Origin: Oscillospiraceae bacterium
GTDB taxonomy: Bacteria; Bacillota; Clostridia; Oscillospirales; Ruminococcaceae
DNA: 64,000 nucleotides
Assembly (NCBI GenBank): GCA_017473015.1
Contig: JAFUNP010000028.1
Coordinates: forward strand, 31,396-95,395
Direction of reading: 5' to 3'
Numbering within the stretch: the first letter of the stretch is position 1; every line of letters begins with the position of its first letter. The notes under the pieces were generated by a model, which was not told where the DNA came from, did not search any database, and saw only the letters and a program-made list of their open reading frames with translations. Both the position numbers and the translations under genes were made by a program. Below are positions 42,119-50,785 of the stretch, piece after piece.

Positions 42119-42233
42119 AATTTATCCCTTCATATTAATCTTTAATATATCAGTTTTACAACTGACAGTTGTTATTTCTGATATTATATTAACATATTAT
42201 TTGTCAATATTCAAGTATTATTTCCAATATTAT

Positions 42234-44090
42234 TTAATCTTTTCGGGCGATTATACCGCGCGGGTTGCCGGCGGTGTCAACAATGCGCTGTACCACTGTG
42301 TATCTGGCCTTGACCAGTATATTTTCCACTTCTTTTGACTGGTCATAGCCATGCTCAAACACAAGGTATCCGCCGTCTTTCAGTGCGTGATAATAATTCT
42401 GTGCGATAAACTTGTAAAAACGCAGACCGTAATCTTCGGCAAAAAGAGCAGTGCCCGGTTCATAGGAAACCTCTGTCTGCAGCTTGCCCTCCATCCGCGG
42501 GTCAATATAAGGCGGATTGGAGATAATCATATCGAAGGCTTCTTCCTCACAGACAAAATCATAATTGAAAATATCGTACTTTACCGGAAGCACCATAAGG
42601 CCTGTTTTTTCTATATTTCTTTCCAGATATGCAAAAGCCTCGTCATATTTTTCCACAGCCACCACAGATGCATCGGGGATAAATCTTTTCACAGCCAGTG
42701 CTATGGCACCGCTGCCGCTGCACAGGTCGATTACCGCAGGGCAGGCTGTGTCTTTCAACTGTTGCACCGCCGCCATAACCACATCTTCAGTATCAGCACG
42801 GGGGATAAGCACCCCTTCCCCCACATCCAGGTCCAGGTCAAAAAACTGCCAGGTACCCAGTATGTACTGGAGAGGATAGCCGCCGGCGCGTTTGCCTGCA
42901 AGATAAATCAGTTTTTTCTTCTGTTCATCTGTCATTTCATAATCAGGACCCAGAGTAAGCCTGTCTGCACCAAGCACAAACTGTACCAGCTGGGCGGCTT
43001 CAAAGCGTGGGTCGCTGTTTTCATTTTCAGCCAGTATTTCCTGCATTGCTCTGTAAACATCATTCAATCTGTTACTGACGGGAATAACATAGTCCCGATT
43101 TTCTTCCGTCGCCGTTTTTTCTGCTGCAGCAGCCAACCGTGCCTCAGGTTCAGGGGCAGTTTCTTCATTCAGCTGTTCCGGAACCGGCTTTTTCACAATT
43201 GTTTCCGGCAAAATGGCGTTTACAGAGGCAATAGCCACTTCTATCATATCGTCCTCCGGTTCATTTGTAGTCAGTCGCTGAAACCACAGTCCCGGGGTAG
43301 CCATAATCCTGGTACAGGCGTTGGTGTGACGACCGGTGTAGCGAAGGATTTCGTAAGCTATGCCCACCACAACAGGCAGAAAAGCTACTTTCATAACCAC
43401 GCGGCCCAGAGTGCTCTGCCAAGGTACAAAGGAAAACACTGCAATACTTACCAGCAGAACTATAAACATAAAGCTGGTACCACAGCGCGGGTGGAAACGG
43501 GTGTGTTTGCGCACATTTTCCACAGTCAGCTCCTCGCCGGCTTCGTAACAGGCGATGGTCTTGTGTTCTGCCCCGTGATATGCAAAAACTCGCTTGATTT
43601 CGCTCATTTTGGAAACCAGCCACAGGTAAACAATAAATATAATCAGCTTGGAAACACCCTCCACTGCGGCTTTCAGTCCGCCAAGAGGGATTATTTTATC
43701 AATAATGCCGGTAAAAGTGGTGGGCAGTACCATAAACAGAACCAGCGCCAGCATACCGCCCAGCACGCCGGCAATCATCAGCAATATGTCCGCCGCTTTG
43801 TCACCGAAATGTTTTTTCAGCCAGAGTTCCAGCTCGTCCTCCTCCAGGTCAACCATTGCTGCATCTGCAGATGCCATAATGCTTTTATACCCTGTAATCA
43901 GGCTGTCTATGAAGCTGTACATACCGCGCAGCACAGGTATTTTTGTAAATTTGCCCGGTTTTACCTTGTATTTTTTCACATTTATACCGCCATCGGGTGT
44001 GCGTACGGCTATGGAATATGAGTGGGGGCCTTTCATCATAATGCCCTCGATGAGAGCCTGGCCGCCTATAGAAACTTTTTTGTCTGCCAT
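42234..44090 (-). CDS. prmC: Fusion of DUF1385 membrane domain and PrmC (HemK) release-factor methyltransferase
   Basis: 618 residues. Residues 1 to about 290 are a DUF1385/YqhQ-type membrane protein: VSIGGQALIEGIMMKGPHSYSIAVR at the N-terminus, several transmembrane helices, and FAYHGAEHKTIACYEAGE plus TRFHPRCGTSFMF in the middle. A Glu/Pro/Ala linker (about 290-335) joins it to a complete PrmC: an N-terminal helical domain, GYPLQYILGTWQFFDLDL, LIPRADTE, SAM motif DLCSGSGAIALAVKR, and SNPPYI (about 505). PrmC methylates the glutamine of the GGQ motif in release factors. In many Clostridia the two are adjacent separate genes. Its ATG overlaps the stop of the upstream kinase gene. Confidence 0.92.
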   Translation of the reverse strand: MADKKVSIGGQALIEGIMMKGPHSYSIAVRTPDGGINVKKYKVKPGKFTKIPVLRGMYSFIDSLITGYKSIMASADAAMVDLEEDELELWLKKHFGDKAADILLMIAGVLGGMLALVLFMVLPTTFTGIIDKIIPLGGLKAAVEGVSKLIIFIVYLWLVSKMSEIKRVFAYHGAEHKTIACYEAGEELTVENVRKHTRFHPRCGTSFMFIVLLVSIAVFSFVPWQSTLGRVVMKVAFLPVVVGIAYEILRYTGRHTNACTRIMATPGLWFQRLTTNEPEDDMIEVAIASVNAILPETIVKKPVPEQLNEETAPEPEARLAAAAEKTATEENRDYVIPVSNRLNDVYRAMQEILAENENSDPRFEAAQLVQFVLGADRLTLGPDYEMTDEQKKKLIYLAGKRAGGYPLQYILGTWQFFDLDLDVGEGVLIPRADTEDVVMAAVQQLKDTACPAVIDLCSGSGAIALAVKRFIPDASVVAVEKYDEAFAYLERNIEKTGLMVLPVKYDIFNYDFVCEEEAFDMIISNPPYIDPRMEGKLQTEVSYEPGTALFAEDYGLRFYKFIAQNYYHALKDGGYLVFEHGYDQSKEVENILVKARYTVVQRIVDTAGNPRGIIARKD

Positions 44091-45505
44091 TAATGTCCTT
44101 TCATTGAGCGGATAGTGTTCAGCGTAAAAGTCATACGGGTATAGCTTCCCAGCTGACTTTCCACCGAAAGTTCTCCGCCATGTGCTGTGATAATTTCTTT
44201 TACAAGGGCCAGACCGATACCGCTGCCGCGTTTTGCGCCTTTGCCTTTGTAGAATTTTTGTGTAACTTTTTCTATATCATCAGGGTGAATGCCTTTTCCG
44301 CTGTCGGTTACACTGACGGAAACCAGCCCCTGTTTTTTGTCGTGTTCTATGGATATTTCTATCCTGCCGCCAGATGGTGTATATTTTACAGCGTTATCCA
44401 GCAGGTTTACCATAACCTGCCTGAGCCTGTTTTTGTCAGCGAACACAGGGATAATATCCTCCTGGTCAGCATATTCCAGGCTGATGCCGTTCTGCCGGCA
44501 ACGAGGGCCGAACATAATGGCCACATCCTCTATCTCTGCCACCAGGTCCAGCTTTTCTTTGGTAAATTTCATATCCGACTGCTGCAATCGGGAGAAATCC
44601 AGCAGGTTTTCCACCATCGAGTACAATCGCTCTGTTTCAGTCAGAATAACCTGTGTACCTTTTGATACAGTTTCCCGGTCAGGCGCCGCATTAAGTGTTT
44701 CTGCCCAGCCTTTGATAGCCGTAAGCGGTGTGCGCAGTTCGTGGGAAACGCTGGATATAAATTCATTTTTGATTTCATCAGTACGGCCCAGTTCCTCAGC
44801 CATATTGTTGATAGCATCACACAGCTGACCAATTTCATCGTTGTAGGTGTTTTCTATACGCACATCAAACTCCCCTTTGCTGATTTTGGCAGTGGTGGTT
44901 TCAATACTGTGTATAGGACGCACTATACTGCGGATAAAATACATACCCGACAGCACGCTGATGCCTATGAGTGCCAGCGCCATCATGGCCCCCAGAGCTA
45001 TGAGAATACCTATTTCTCCGTCCACTCTGGTCAGCCCCGTAACCAGGCGTATGGCATAAATGCTTTCCATAGCCGGATAGATGATGCAGGTGGCAGTCAT
45101 AACCTTTTCACCCATGGGGGTCATATAAGTATTGATTGCTATGCCGTCTGCAGAGTTCTGCGCCAGGGCGATATCCTCCATATGCATATCGTCACTGGGC
45201 ATAAAACCGGTGGAGGTTGCCATAATTTTGCCGTCCGTGCCGATGAACATAAACTCAAACTTATCTTTTTCGGTAAATTCCTCGCTCATTCGATAAAGCA
45301 TCCGGGTGCGCTCACTGTCCGACTGGTTGGCCGATGCGGTCAGCGTCCCGTTTATTGTATTTATTCTTGTCAGGATAATGTTTTCTGCGGCGGAATAATA
45401 GGAATTGCGCACGTAAAAAGCCAGCAGCACCATGGCCACAACCATAACTACTATGGTGGTAGCCAGACTGCCCCTTATCCATCTTTTGGTAATACTGCTG
45501 TTCAT
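44090..45505 (-). CDS. Sensor histidine kinase
   Basis: 471 residues. Transmembrane helix 1 (about 13-32), an extracytoplasmic sensor region (about 33-163), helix 2 (about 165-192), HAMP (about 193-243), HisKA with SHELRTPLTAIKGW (phospho-acceptor H255), and a HATPase domain with N-box NLLDNAVKYTP and DSGKGIHPDD and GSGIGLALVKEI. It belongs to the PhoR/WalK-like class and is encoded 22 bases behind its response regulator and the lipoprotein gene. The signal is unknown. It is transcribed together with the DUF1385-PrmC fusion. Confidence 0.92.
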   Translation of the reverse strand: MNSSITKRWIRGSLATTIVVMVVAMVLLAFYVRNSYYSAAENIILTRINTINGTLTASANQSDSERTRMLYRMSEEFTEKDKFEFMFIGTDGKIMATSTGFMPSDDMHMEDIALAQNSADGIAINTYMTPMGEKVMTATCIIYPAMESIYAIRLVTGLTRVDGEIGILIALGAMMALALIGISVLSGMYFIRSIVRPIHSIETTTAKISKGEFDVRIENTYNDEIGQLCDAINNMAEELGRTDEIKNEFISSVSHELRTPLTAIKGWAETLNAAPDRETVSKGTQVILTETERLYSMVENLLDFSRLQQSDMKFTKEKLDLVAEIEDVAIMFGPRCRQNGISLEYADQEDIIPVFADKNRLRQVMVNLLDNAVKYTPSGGRIEISIEHDKKQGLVSVSVTDSGKGIHPDDIEKVTQKFYKGKGAKRGSGIGLALVKEIITAHGGELSVESQLGSYTRMTFTLNTIRSMKGH

Positions 45506-45527
45506 AAATACTGTTTCCTGTTAACCG

Positions 45528-46223
45528 TCATACACTCCAGCGGTAGCCGTAGCCCCATACAGTAACTATATACTGCGGACTGGAGGCATCTTCTTCTATC
45601 TTCATTCTCAGGCGACGGATATTTACATCGACTATCTTTATATCGCCGAAATAATTTTCACCCCATACACCTTCCAGAATTTTTTCTCTCACAAGGGCCA
45701 CGCCTTCATTGCGGAAAAACAGCTCCATAATGCTGAATTCCACACTGGTAAGGTCTATAACATCTTCTCCTTTTCGCAGTATTCTGCTTTTCAGGTCAAG
45801 TGTGAAAGGCCCGGAAACCAGCACATCTTCGCCGGTTACAGCTTTGTCAGGCTTTTTCACCCTTCTCAACAGTGCTGACACCCTTGCCAGCAGTTCCTGG
45901 ACACCAAAAGGTTTGGTGATGTAATCATCAGCACCCACTGACAATGATATAACCTTGTCCTGCTCCTGGCTTTTTGCTGACAGCATAATAATACCCATGG
46001 CATCATTGTGCCTGCGGATGTATTCACACAGGGATATGCCGTTCATGCCCGGCAGCATAATATCCAGCAGTGCTATATCAAAATTTTCCCTGTCACTATC
46101 CAGAATAATTTTTGCACTTTCAGCACTGGAGCAGCGTACCACACTGTGGTCTGCCATTTTAAGATTTATTTCTATAACTTCGCCTATAGCTTCTTCGTCT
46201 TCAACTACCAATATTCTGGCCAT
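45528..46223 (-). CDS. OmpR/PhoB-family response regulator
   Basis: 231 residues. Receiver domain 1-120 with acidic pair E8/D9, phospho-acceptor D54 (LLDIMLPGMNG), switch MLSAKSQ and K105-region TKPFG. C-terminal winged helix about 135-230 with LTSVEFSIMELFFRNEGVALVREKILEGVWGENYFGDIKIVDVNIRRLRMKIE and VWGYGYRW. Works with the kinase that follows. The gene starts 13 bases after the lipoprotein gene, so the three are one operon. Confidence 0.95.
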   Translation of the reverse strand: MARILVVEDEEAIGEVIEINLKMADHSVVRCSSAESAKIILDSDRENFDIALLDIMLPGMNGISLCEYIRRHNDAMGIIMLSAKSQEQDKVISLSVGADDYITKPFGVQELLARVSALLRRVKKPDKAVTGEDVLVSGPFTLDLKSRILRKGEDVIDLTSVEFSIMELFFRNEGVALVREKILEGVWGENYFGDIKIVDVNIRRLRMKIEEDASSPQYIVTVWGYGYRWSV

Positions 46224-46236
46224 AATAAACCTCCGT

Positions 46237-47505
46237 CTATTTTATATACATCATACCTTCAGATATATAATCGCGCTGTTCAGCCGTTACTTCCCGGGCA
46301 AAAATCAATTTCACCTGTATTGTTCCTTTGCCCACTATGATGCTGCCAGCACCTGTTTCTGTGTCAGCACCGGCATTCACCAGGCTGAAATTCACCAGCG
46401 GTCTGCCGCTGCTTGTCCGCAATACAGCCCATTCCCCTTCTTTTTCACCGTTGACAAGGGAAATCAATCCCTGCCATTCGTACGGCAGAGGAAAGTACAC
46501 ACCGCTTCTGGCTTCGCACACACCGTAATATTTTCTCACCGGCTCATTCAGCAGAAAACATGTCCATTCCATCTGTTTCAGATTAAACGAATAGGGATTG
46601 CCATCGTCAATAACTGTAGGCGTTTCGTAGTAGCCGTCACCGTCAATGTCCCGGCTGTTGAGGCTGTAACCAAAATTCCATATTTTCTGCACTACATCAT
46701 GGGACAGCACCGGCTCCAGATTATAGCCGTCAAACTTTATTGCTTCGGTGTAGAAACGACGGTATGCGTCGTGGTAGTCCACCAGAATCACTTCGCTGTC
46801 GGCAAAATCACTTTTGCTGAAAGCGATATTGGTAACAGTGGCATTCCTCACCGGAATCTGTTTCACAGACAGTGAAGTGAGATAGTCATTATAATGAGCA
46901 CTGAGCACTCGTACCTGGGTTCTCTGGTTGTCCGCATTTACCCCGGCCAGAATCATATCCTCAGCACCGTCTCCGGTGATGTCATAAATAACATAGTCCT
47001 GGCAGGTGTAGGTATTTTCTTCCGTCACAGCGTTGTCATCTGTAAAGTAAACAGATGTGATTTTTTCACTGCTGTCAGAAAAGGTGTACCCCACCACAAT
47101 CTGCCTGTCACCAGACCTGGTCATATCAGTGAAGGTGATTTTGTACACCTCTGTACCATAGCCTTCCTTGTCGTACACCACATCCCACTCGTCTTCGCTC
47201 TGTGTCAGCACTGCCATACGCACATTGCTGCCGGTGTTTTCCGCACTGTACAGCACCGCGGCTTCTTCTGTATTGTCTCCGTTCAGGTCGACAAACTGCA
47301 CCGGAGAAACATTCAATCCGGCTTTCGGGTATTTCAGCACTATATCCTGCCCCAGATGCCGGTTGATAGCGGTGATAATCCGGCTTTCACGCCGGGACAG
47401 TCTGGGAGATGAAAGCAGGCTGAGTATATTGTTTCTGCTTGCTATACCGCTGCAGCCCGTAAGCATAAAAGACAGCAGCAAAAGCAAAGAAAATAATCTT
47501 TTCAT
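46237..47505 (-). CDS. Putative lipoprotein with aspartate-rich repeat motifs
   Basis: 422 residues with a lipoprotein signal peptide (MKRLFSLLLLLSFMLTGCSG, lipobox LTGC, Cys18). The exported part contains several D-x-N/D-G-D segments (VDLNGDNTEEAA, YDITGDGAEDMIL, RDIDGDGYYETP) resembling FG-GAP/VCBS-type calcium-binding blades, so a beta-propeller-like fold is possible. First gene of the operon with the response regulator and kinase. It may act as an accessory sensor, a proposal that rests only on position. Confidence 0.7.
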   Translation of the reverse strand: MKRLFSLLLLLSFMLTGCSGIASRNNILSLLSSPRLSRRESRIITAINRHLGQDIVLKYPKAGLNVSPVQFVDLNGDNTEEAAVLYSAENTGSNVRMAVLTQSEDEWDVVYDKEGYGTEVYKITFTDMTRSGDRQIVVGYTFSDSSEKITSVYFTDDNAVTEENTYTCQDYVIYDITGDGAEDMILAGVNADNQRTQVRVLSAHYNDYLTSLSVKQIPVRNATVTNIAFSKSDFADSEVILVDYHDAYRRFYTEAIKFDGYNLEPVLSHDVVQKIWNFGYSLNSRDIDGDGYYETPTVIDDGNPYSFNLKQMEWTCFLLNEPVRKYYGVCEARSGVYFPLPYEWQGLISLVNGEKEGEWAVLRTSSGRPLVNFSLVNAGADTETGAGSIIVGKGTIQVKLIFAREVTAEQRDYISEGMMYIK

Positions 47506-47556
47506 CAGTTTTTCCTTTTATTCATATAAAATTGACATATATAATTTATTTTACCA

Positions 47557-48315
47557 CTAAAAAGCGAATAATCCAATACTCATTATAATTATACCAGCTA
47601 TTATACCATACAATGTGTGATGAATATCTGAAATTTTGGTGCCGGCAGGTATCATTTCACACAATGCGGCCTGGCACATTATTCCTGCTATAACCGGCAT
47701 AAGGCCATTGAGAAAAGCGGATGTAATAAAATCTCTCAGCAGAATATAAGCAGTCACACCGCCCATAAGTTCCGCCATGCCTGCCGCCAGACTGTAGAAA
47801 AATGCTTTTGCTCTGCTGTGGGTGATGTACAGCACCGGAGAAGCTATGGCCATACCCTCCGGCAGATTGTGCAGGGCAACAGCCAGACCTATTCTTGCTC
47901 CGGCCCGTGCATCGTGGGCAGAGGTGAAAACAGTCAGCATACCTTCGGGCAGGTTATGAATGACCATGACCAGCATGGTTATCACCGCAGTGCGGCGCAG
48001 GGTGAAAAGGATTTCATCTTCGCCGGCCGGGCGGTCCTTTACCACCAGCCCGTTGATGGCCGTACCTGCCACCCAGCCGCAGAAAAGCAGTGAAAGCACC
48101 GCTTTTGCTGCTGTTATCACAGGCATATAGGCATAGTAGGTGTCAAAGGTTTCGGGGAGTAAGTCCATAAAAGATACCGCCAGCATAACCCCTGCGGCAA
48201 AGCCCTGGGAAAAAGCCATTTTTTTATTATCTATGGACGGTACAGCTATGACCAGCAGACCGCCGAGAGAAGTGGACAACCCCGCAAAGGCACACACAGC
48301 AAAAGGATACAGCAT
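47557..48315 (-). CDS. ZIP-family metal transporter
   Basis: 252 residues, about eight transmembrane helices. The metal-binding helix pair is visible: VMVIHNLPEGMLTVF (about 116-130, HNxPEG) and LAVALHNLPEGMAIASP (about 143-159). The variable region before it is short and has no His-rich loop. Likely imports Zn2+, Fe2+ or Mn2+. It differs from the second ZIP protein 1.5 kb away. Its leader lacks the palindrome seen before the other zip gene. Confidence 0.9.
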   Translation of the reverse strand: MLYPFAVCAFAGLSTSLGGLLVIAVPSIDNKKMAFSQGFAAGVMLAVSFMDLLPETFDTYYAYMPVITAAKAVLSLLFCGWVAGTAINGLVVKDRPAGEDEILFTLRRTAVITMLVMVIHNLPEGMLTVFTSAHDARAGARIGLAVALHNLPEGMAIASPVLYITHSRAKAFFYSLAAGMAELMGGVTAYILLRDFITSAFLNGLMPVIAGIMCQAALCEMIPAGTKISDIHHTLYGIIAGIIIMSIGLFAF

Positions 48316-48440
48316 AAAATTACATACCTCACATCAGAAATATTTAATTATATGATGTAAAAAAATATATTATTATCATTGCATTTTGAGAAAAAATCTG
48401 TCATTATAGAATCAATAATACAAAAAGGAGATTTTTTGTT

Positions 48441-49682
48441 ATGACATATCAGGTTTCTGAAAAAATAAAAAACAGACTGGCTGCCCTGACAGCTGATGAA
48501 AAAGTGCAGAAGGCTCTGGCTTTTATCAAGGATGACCGGGACACCATTCTGGACAAGCAGTGCGAGCTGACACTCATACCTGCTCCTACACATCATGAAG
48601 CAGAAAAGGCAAAACGCTTTCTGGAAATGATGCAGGAAGAAGGCCTGGAAGGCTATATTGATGAATACGGCAACGCAGTGGCTGTGCGCAAAGGTACAGG
48701 CGGCGGCAAAACGGTGCTGGTGGAAGGCCACCTGGACACAGTTTTTCCACTGGATACAAAACTGGAAATCATCAGGGAAGACGGCTATATCAAATGCCCT
48801 GGCATAGTTGACGATACACGCGGTCTGGCATCAGTGCTGTCCACAATCCGCGCACTGAACGCCGCAGGCATCGAAACAAAAGGCGACATTCATTTTGTAG
48901 GCACTGTACAGGAAGAAGGCACAGGTGCCCTGAAAGGCATGAAGTACTATGTGGAGCATCATCCTGAGCTGGATGCATCCATCTCTGTAGACGGCGACGG
49001 CTGGTCCGACATTACATTCGAAGCCACAGGCATACAGACCTATGAAGTAGTTTTCCACGGTGTAGGCGGTCATGCTTACGGCGCATTCGGCAAGGTGGCA
49101 AACCCTATTCACGCAGCAGGCAGAGCAATAGCAAAGATTTCTGATTTTGTTGTACCAAACGAACCAAGAACATCATTTGCAGTGACAAATCTGGAGGCCG
49201 GCAGCTATTCCGCTGTACACTCCATCGTTCCTGAATGTACAATCAGATTCAACTTCCGTTCCAACGACCAGGGAGAGCTGGAAAAACTGAGAGAAAAAAT
49301 CTTTGCTGCTATCGACGAAGCTTGCAGGGAAGAAACAGCACGCTGGGGTATGGACACAATTACATACACAGTGAAACATATCTGTGATGTAAGCGCAGGC
49401 TCACAGGACCCACACACTGCCATCGTTGAAGGTGCAGTATCTGTGGCTGAATTCCTGGGCGACGGCGCTACACTGAGCAAAGGCGGTTCCACTAACTGCA
49501 ACCGTGCCATCGAAGCAGGCTTGCAGGCAGTATGTCTGGGCGGCGGCAGAAATTACAGTGCAGACTGCCATACACTGAATGAAAAATTCCTGATTGACGG
49601 CGCGTACAAAGGCTGTCAGGCAGCAATGCTGCTGGCTGTGCTGTGTGCAGGTACTGATACCGCTGAAAGCATTATTGAATAA
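48441..49682 (+). CDS. M20-family metallopeptidase
   Basis: 413 residues, no signal peptide, so cytoplasmic. Metal centre motifs: VEGHLDTVFP (H97, D99), PGIVDDTRGLA (bridging D124), TVQEEGTGALKG (catalytic Glu near 158 and metal Glu near 159), and C-terminal DCHTLNE. A dimerisation lid domain lies at about 190-300. Similar proteins are annotated as peptidase T-like or ArgE/DapE-type enzymes that remove amino acids or acyl groups. Substrate unresolved. AAAAAGGAGA precedes the ATG. Monocistronic. Confidence 0.88.
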   Translation: MTYQVSEKIKNRLAALTADEKVQKALAFIKDDRDTILDKQCELTLIPAPTHHEAEKAKRFLEMMQEEGLEGYIDEYGNAVAVRKGTGGGKTVLVEGHLDTVFPLDTKLEIIREDGYIKCPGIVDDTRGLASVLSTIRALNAAGIETKGDIHFVGTVQEEGTGALKGMKYYVEHHPELDASISVDGDGWSDITFEATGIQTYEVVFHGVGGHAYGAFGKVANPIHAAGRAIAKISDFVVPNEPRTSFAVTNLEAGSYSAVHSIVPECTIRFNFRSNDQGELEKLREKIFAAIDEACREETARWGMDTITYTVKHICDVSAGSQDPHTAIVEGAVSVAEFLGDGATLSKGGSTNCNRAIEAGLQAVCLGGGRNYSADCHTLNEKFLIDGAYKGCQAAMLLAVLCAGTDTAESIIE

Positions 49683-49703
49683 TTCCTGCAATAAAACTGC
49701 ATC

Positions 49704-49738
49704 AAAAAAACAGAGAGCCTGAGGCTCTCTGTTTTTTT
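49704..49738. terminator. Bidirectional terminator
   Basis: AAAAACAGAGAGCC-tga-GGCTCTCTGTTTTT, a 14-bp stem serving the peptidase and the convergent ZIP gene. Confidence 0.92.
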
Positions 49739-49785
49739 CGGTAGGATTATATATTTTATTTGGAGAAAATTTATGTTTTATCGGG

Positions 49786-50565
49786 TTAACCCAATGCTAC
49801 ATCAAGTATCATCATAAGTGAGAAACCTACGGCGAAGAATATTGTACCTATATTGGAGTGTTTGCCTTCACTCATTTCAGGTATCAGTTCTTCCACCACC
49901 ACATACAGCATTGCGCCTGCGGCAAAGCTCAGTGTAAACGGCAGGACAGGTATTACAAATTTAGCCGCCATAATTGTCAGCAATGCGCCCAGCGGTTCTA
50001 CTATGCCGGATATTACTCCATAGCCGAAAGCCTTGCTTTTTTTCACACCTTCAGAGTGCAGCGGCATGGAGATTATGGCACCCTCAGGCAGGTTCTGTAT
50101 TGCTATGCCCACGCTCAGCGCCAGGGCACTCATCAGTGAAATTGTGCTGTTTTCGCTCATCAGCCCGGCCCACACTGCACCTACAGCCATACCTTCCGGC
50201 AAATTGTGCAGTGCCACTGCCATCACCATCAGGGAGTTTTTGCTCATATTGCTGTCGGGACCTTCTTTCTGTTTATCCATATGCATATGAGGAATTACTC
50301 TGTCCAGCACCAGCAGGAATATGACTCCCAGCCAGAAACCCACTGCCGCAGGTATAAAAGACAGTCTGCCCATGTGGCTGGCGTGCTCCATAGCCGGTAT
50401 CAGCAGGCTCCATATTGATGCTGCCACCATAACACCGGCAGCAAAGCCTGTCAATATACGCTGCAGTGTTTTGTTCATTCCTTTTGTCATAAAGAACACA
50501 CCTGCTGAACCCACTGCTGTTCCTATAAATGGTATCATTATACCTTTCATGATATCTATTGTCAT
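49786..50565 (-). CDS. ZIP-family metal transporter (ZupT-like)
   Basis: 259 residues from ATG at 50565 behind GGGGGTG. Eight transmembrane helices with the binuclear-site motifs VMAVALHNLPEGMAVGAVWAG (about 112-132) and SVGIAIQNLPEGAIISMPL (about 147-165). A short charged loop, HMHMDKQKEGPDSN, holds three His/Met ligands between helices 3 and 4. Its promoter is a near-perfect consensus with a palindrome as spacer, which implies metal-dependent repression. Likely high-affinity Zn2+, Mn2+ or Fe2+ uptake. Confidence 0.92.
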   Translation of the reverse strand: MTIDIMKGIMIPFIGTAVGSAGVFFMTKGMNKTLQRILTGFAAGVMVAASIWSLLIPAMEHASHMGRLSFIPAAVGFWLGVIFLLVLDRVIPHMHMDKQKEGPDSNMSKNSLMVMAVALHNLPEGMAVGAVWAGLMSENSTISLMSALALSVGIAIQNLPEGAIISMPLHSEGVKKSKAFGYGVISGIVEPLGALLTIMAAKFVIPVLPFTLSFAAGAMLYVVVEELIPEMSEGKHSNIGTIFFAVGFSLMMILDVALG

Positions 50566-50632
50566 AATTTTCACCCCCGTGGGAAAATGTTTGTTTTACC
50601 TTATTGATACATTGTGTCGTTATCTTAATTAT

Positions 50633-50661
50633 ATTATAGGTTAGCATACGCTAACTGTCAA
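50633..50661 (-). promoter_or_regulatory. Consensus promoter with operator in its spacer, upstream of zip
   Basis: On the minus strand TTGACA (50661-50656), exactly 17 bp, TATAAT (50638-50633). Sixteen of the 17 spacer bases are the inverted repeat GTTAGC-gtat-GCTAAC (50655-50640). A dimeric repressor bound here would block RNA polymerase. The sequence recalls DtxR/MntR-type sites. Confidence 0.8.
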
Positions 50662-50785
50662 CTCTTGTGTGATTTAATCACATATACCATATCTATCTGA
50701 TGGTTTATATCTGTATTCATAGTACTGGCAGTTGTTGTAAAAAAATCCGTTATATTGTATTCTTAATATATACGGGGGTGAAAGA

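Noticed and set aside
42351..44021. 556-codon plus-strand frame opposite DUF1385-PrmC
   Set aside because: Shadow frame produced by codon bias. The opposite strand encodes complete known domains.
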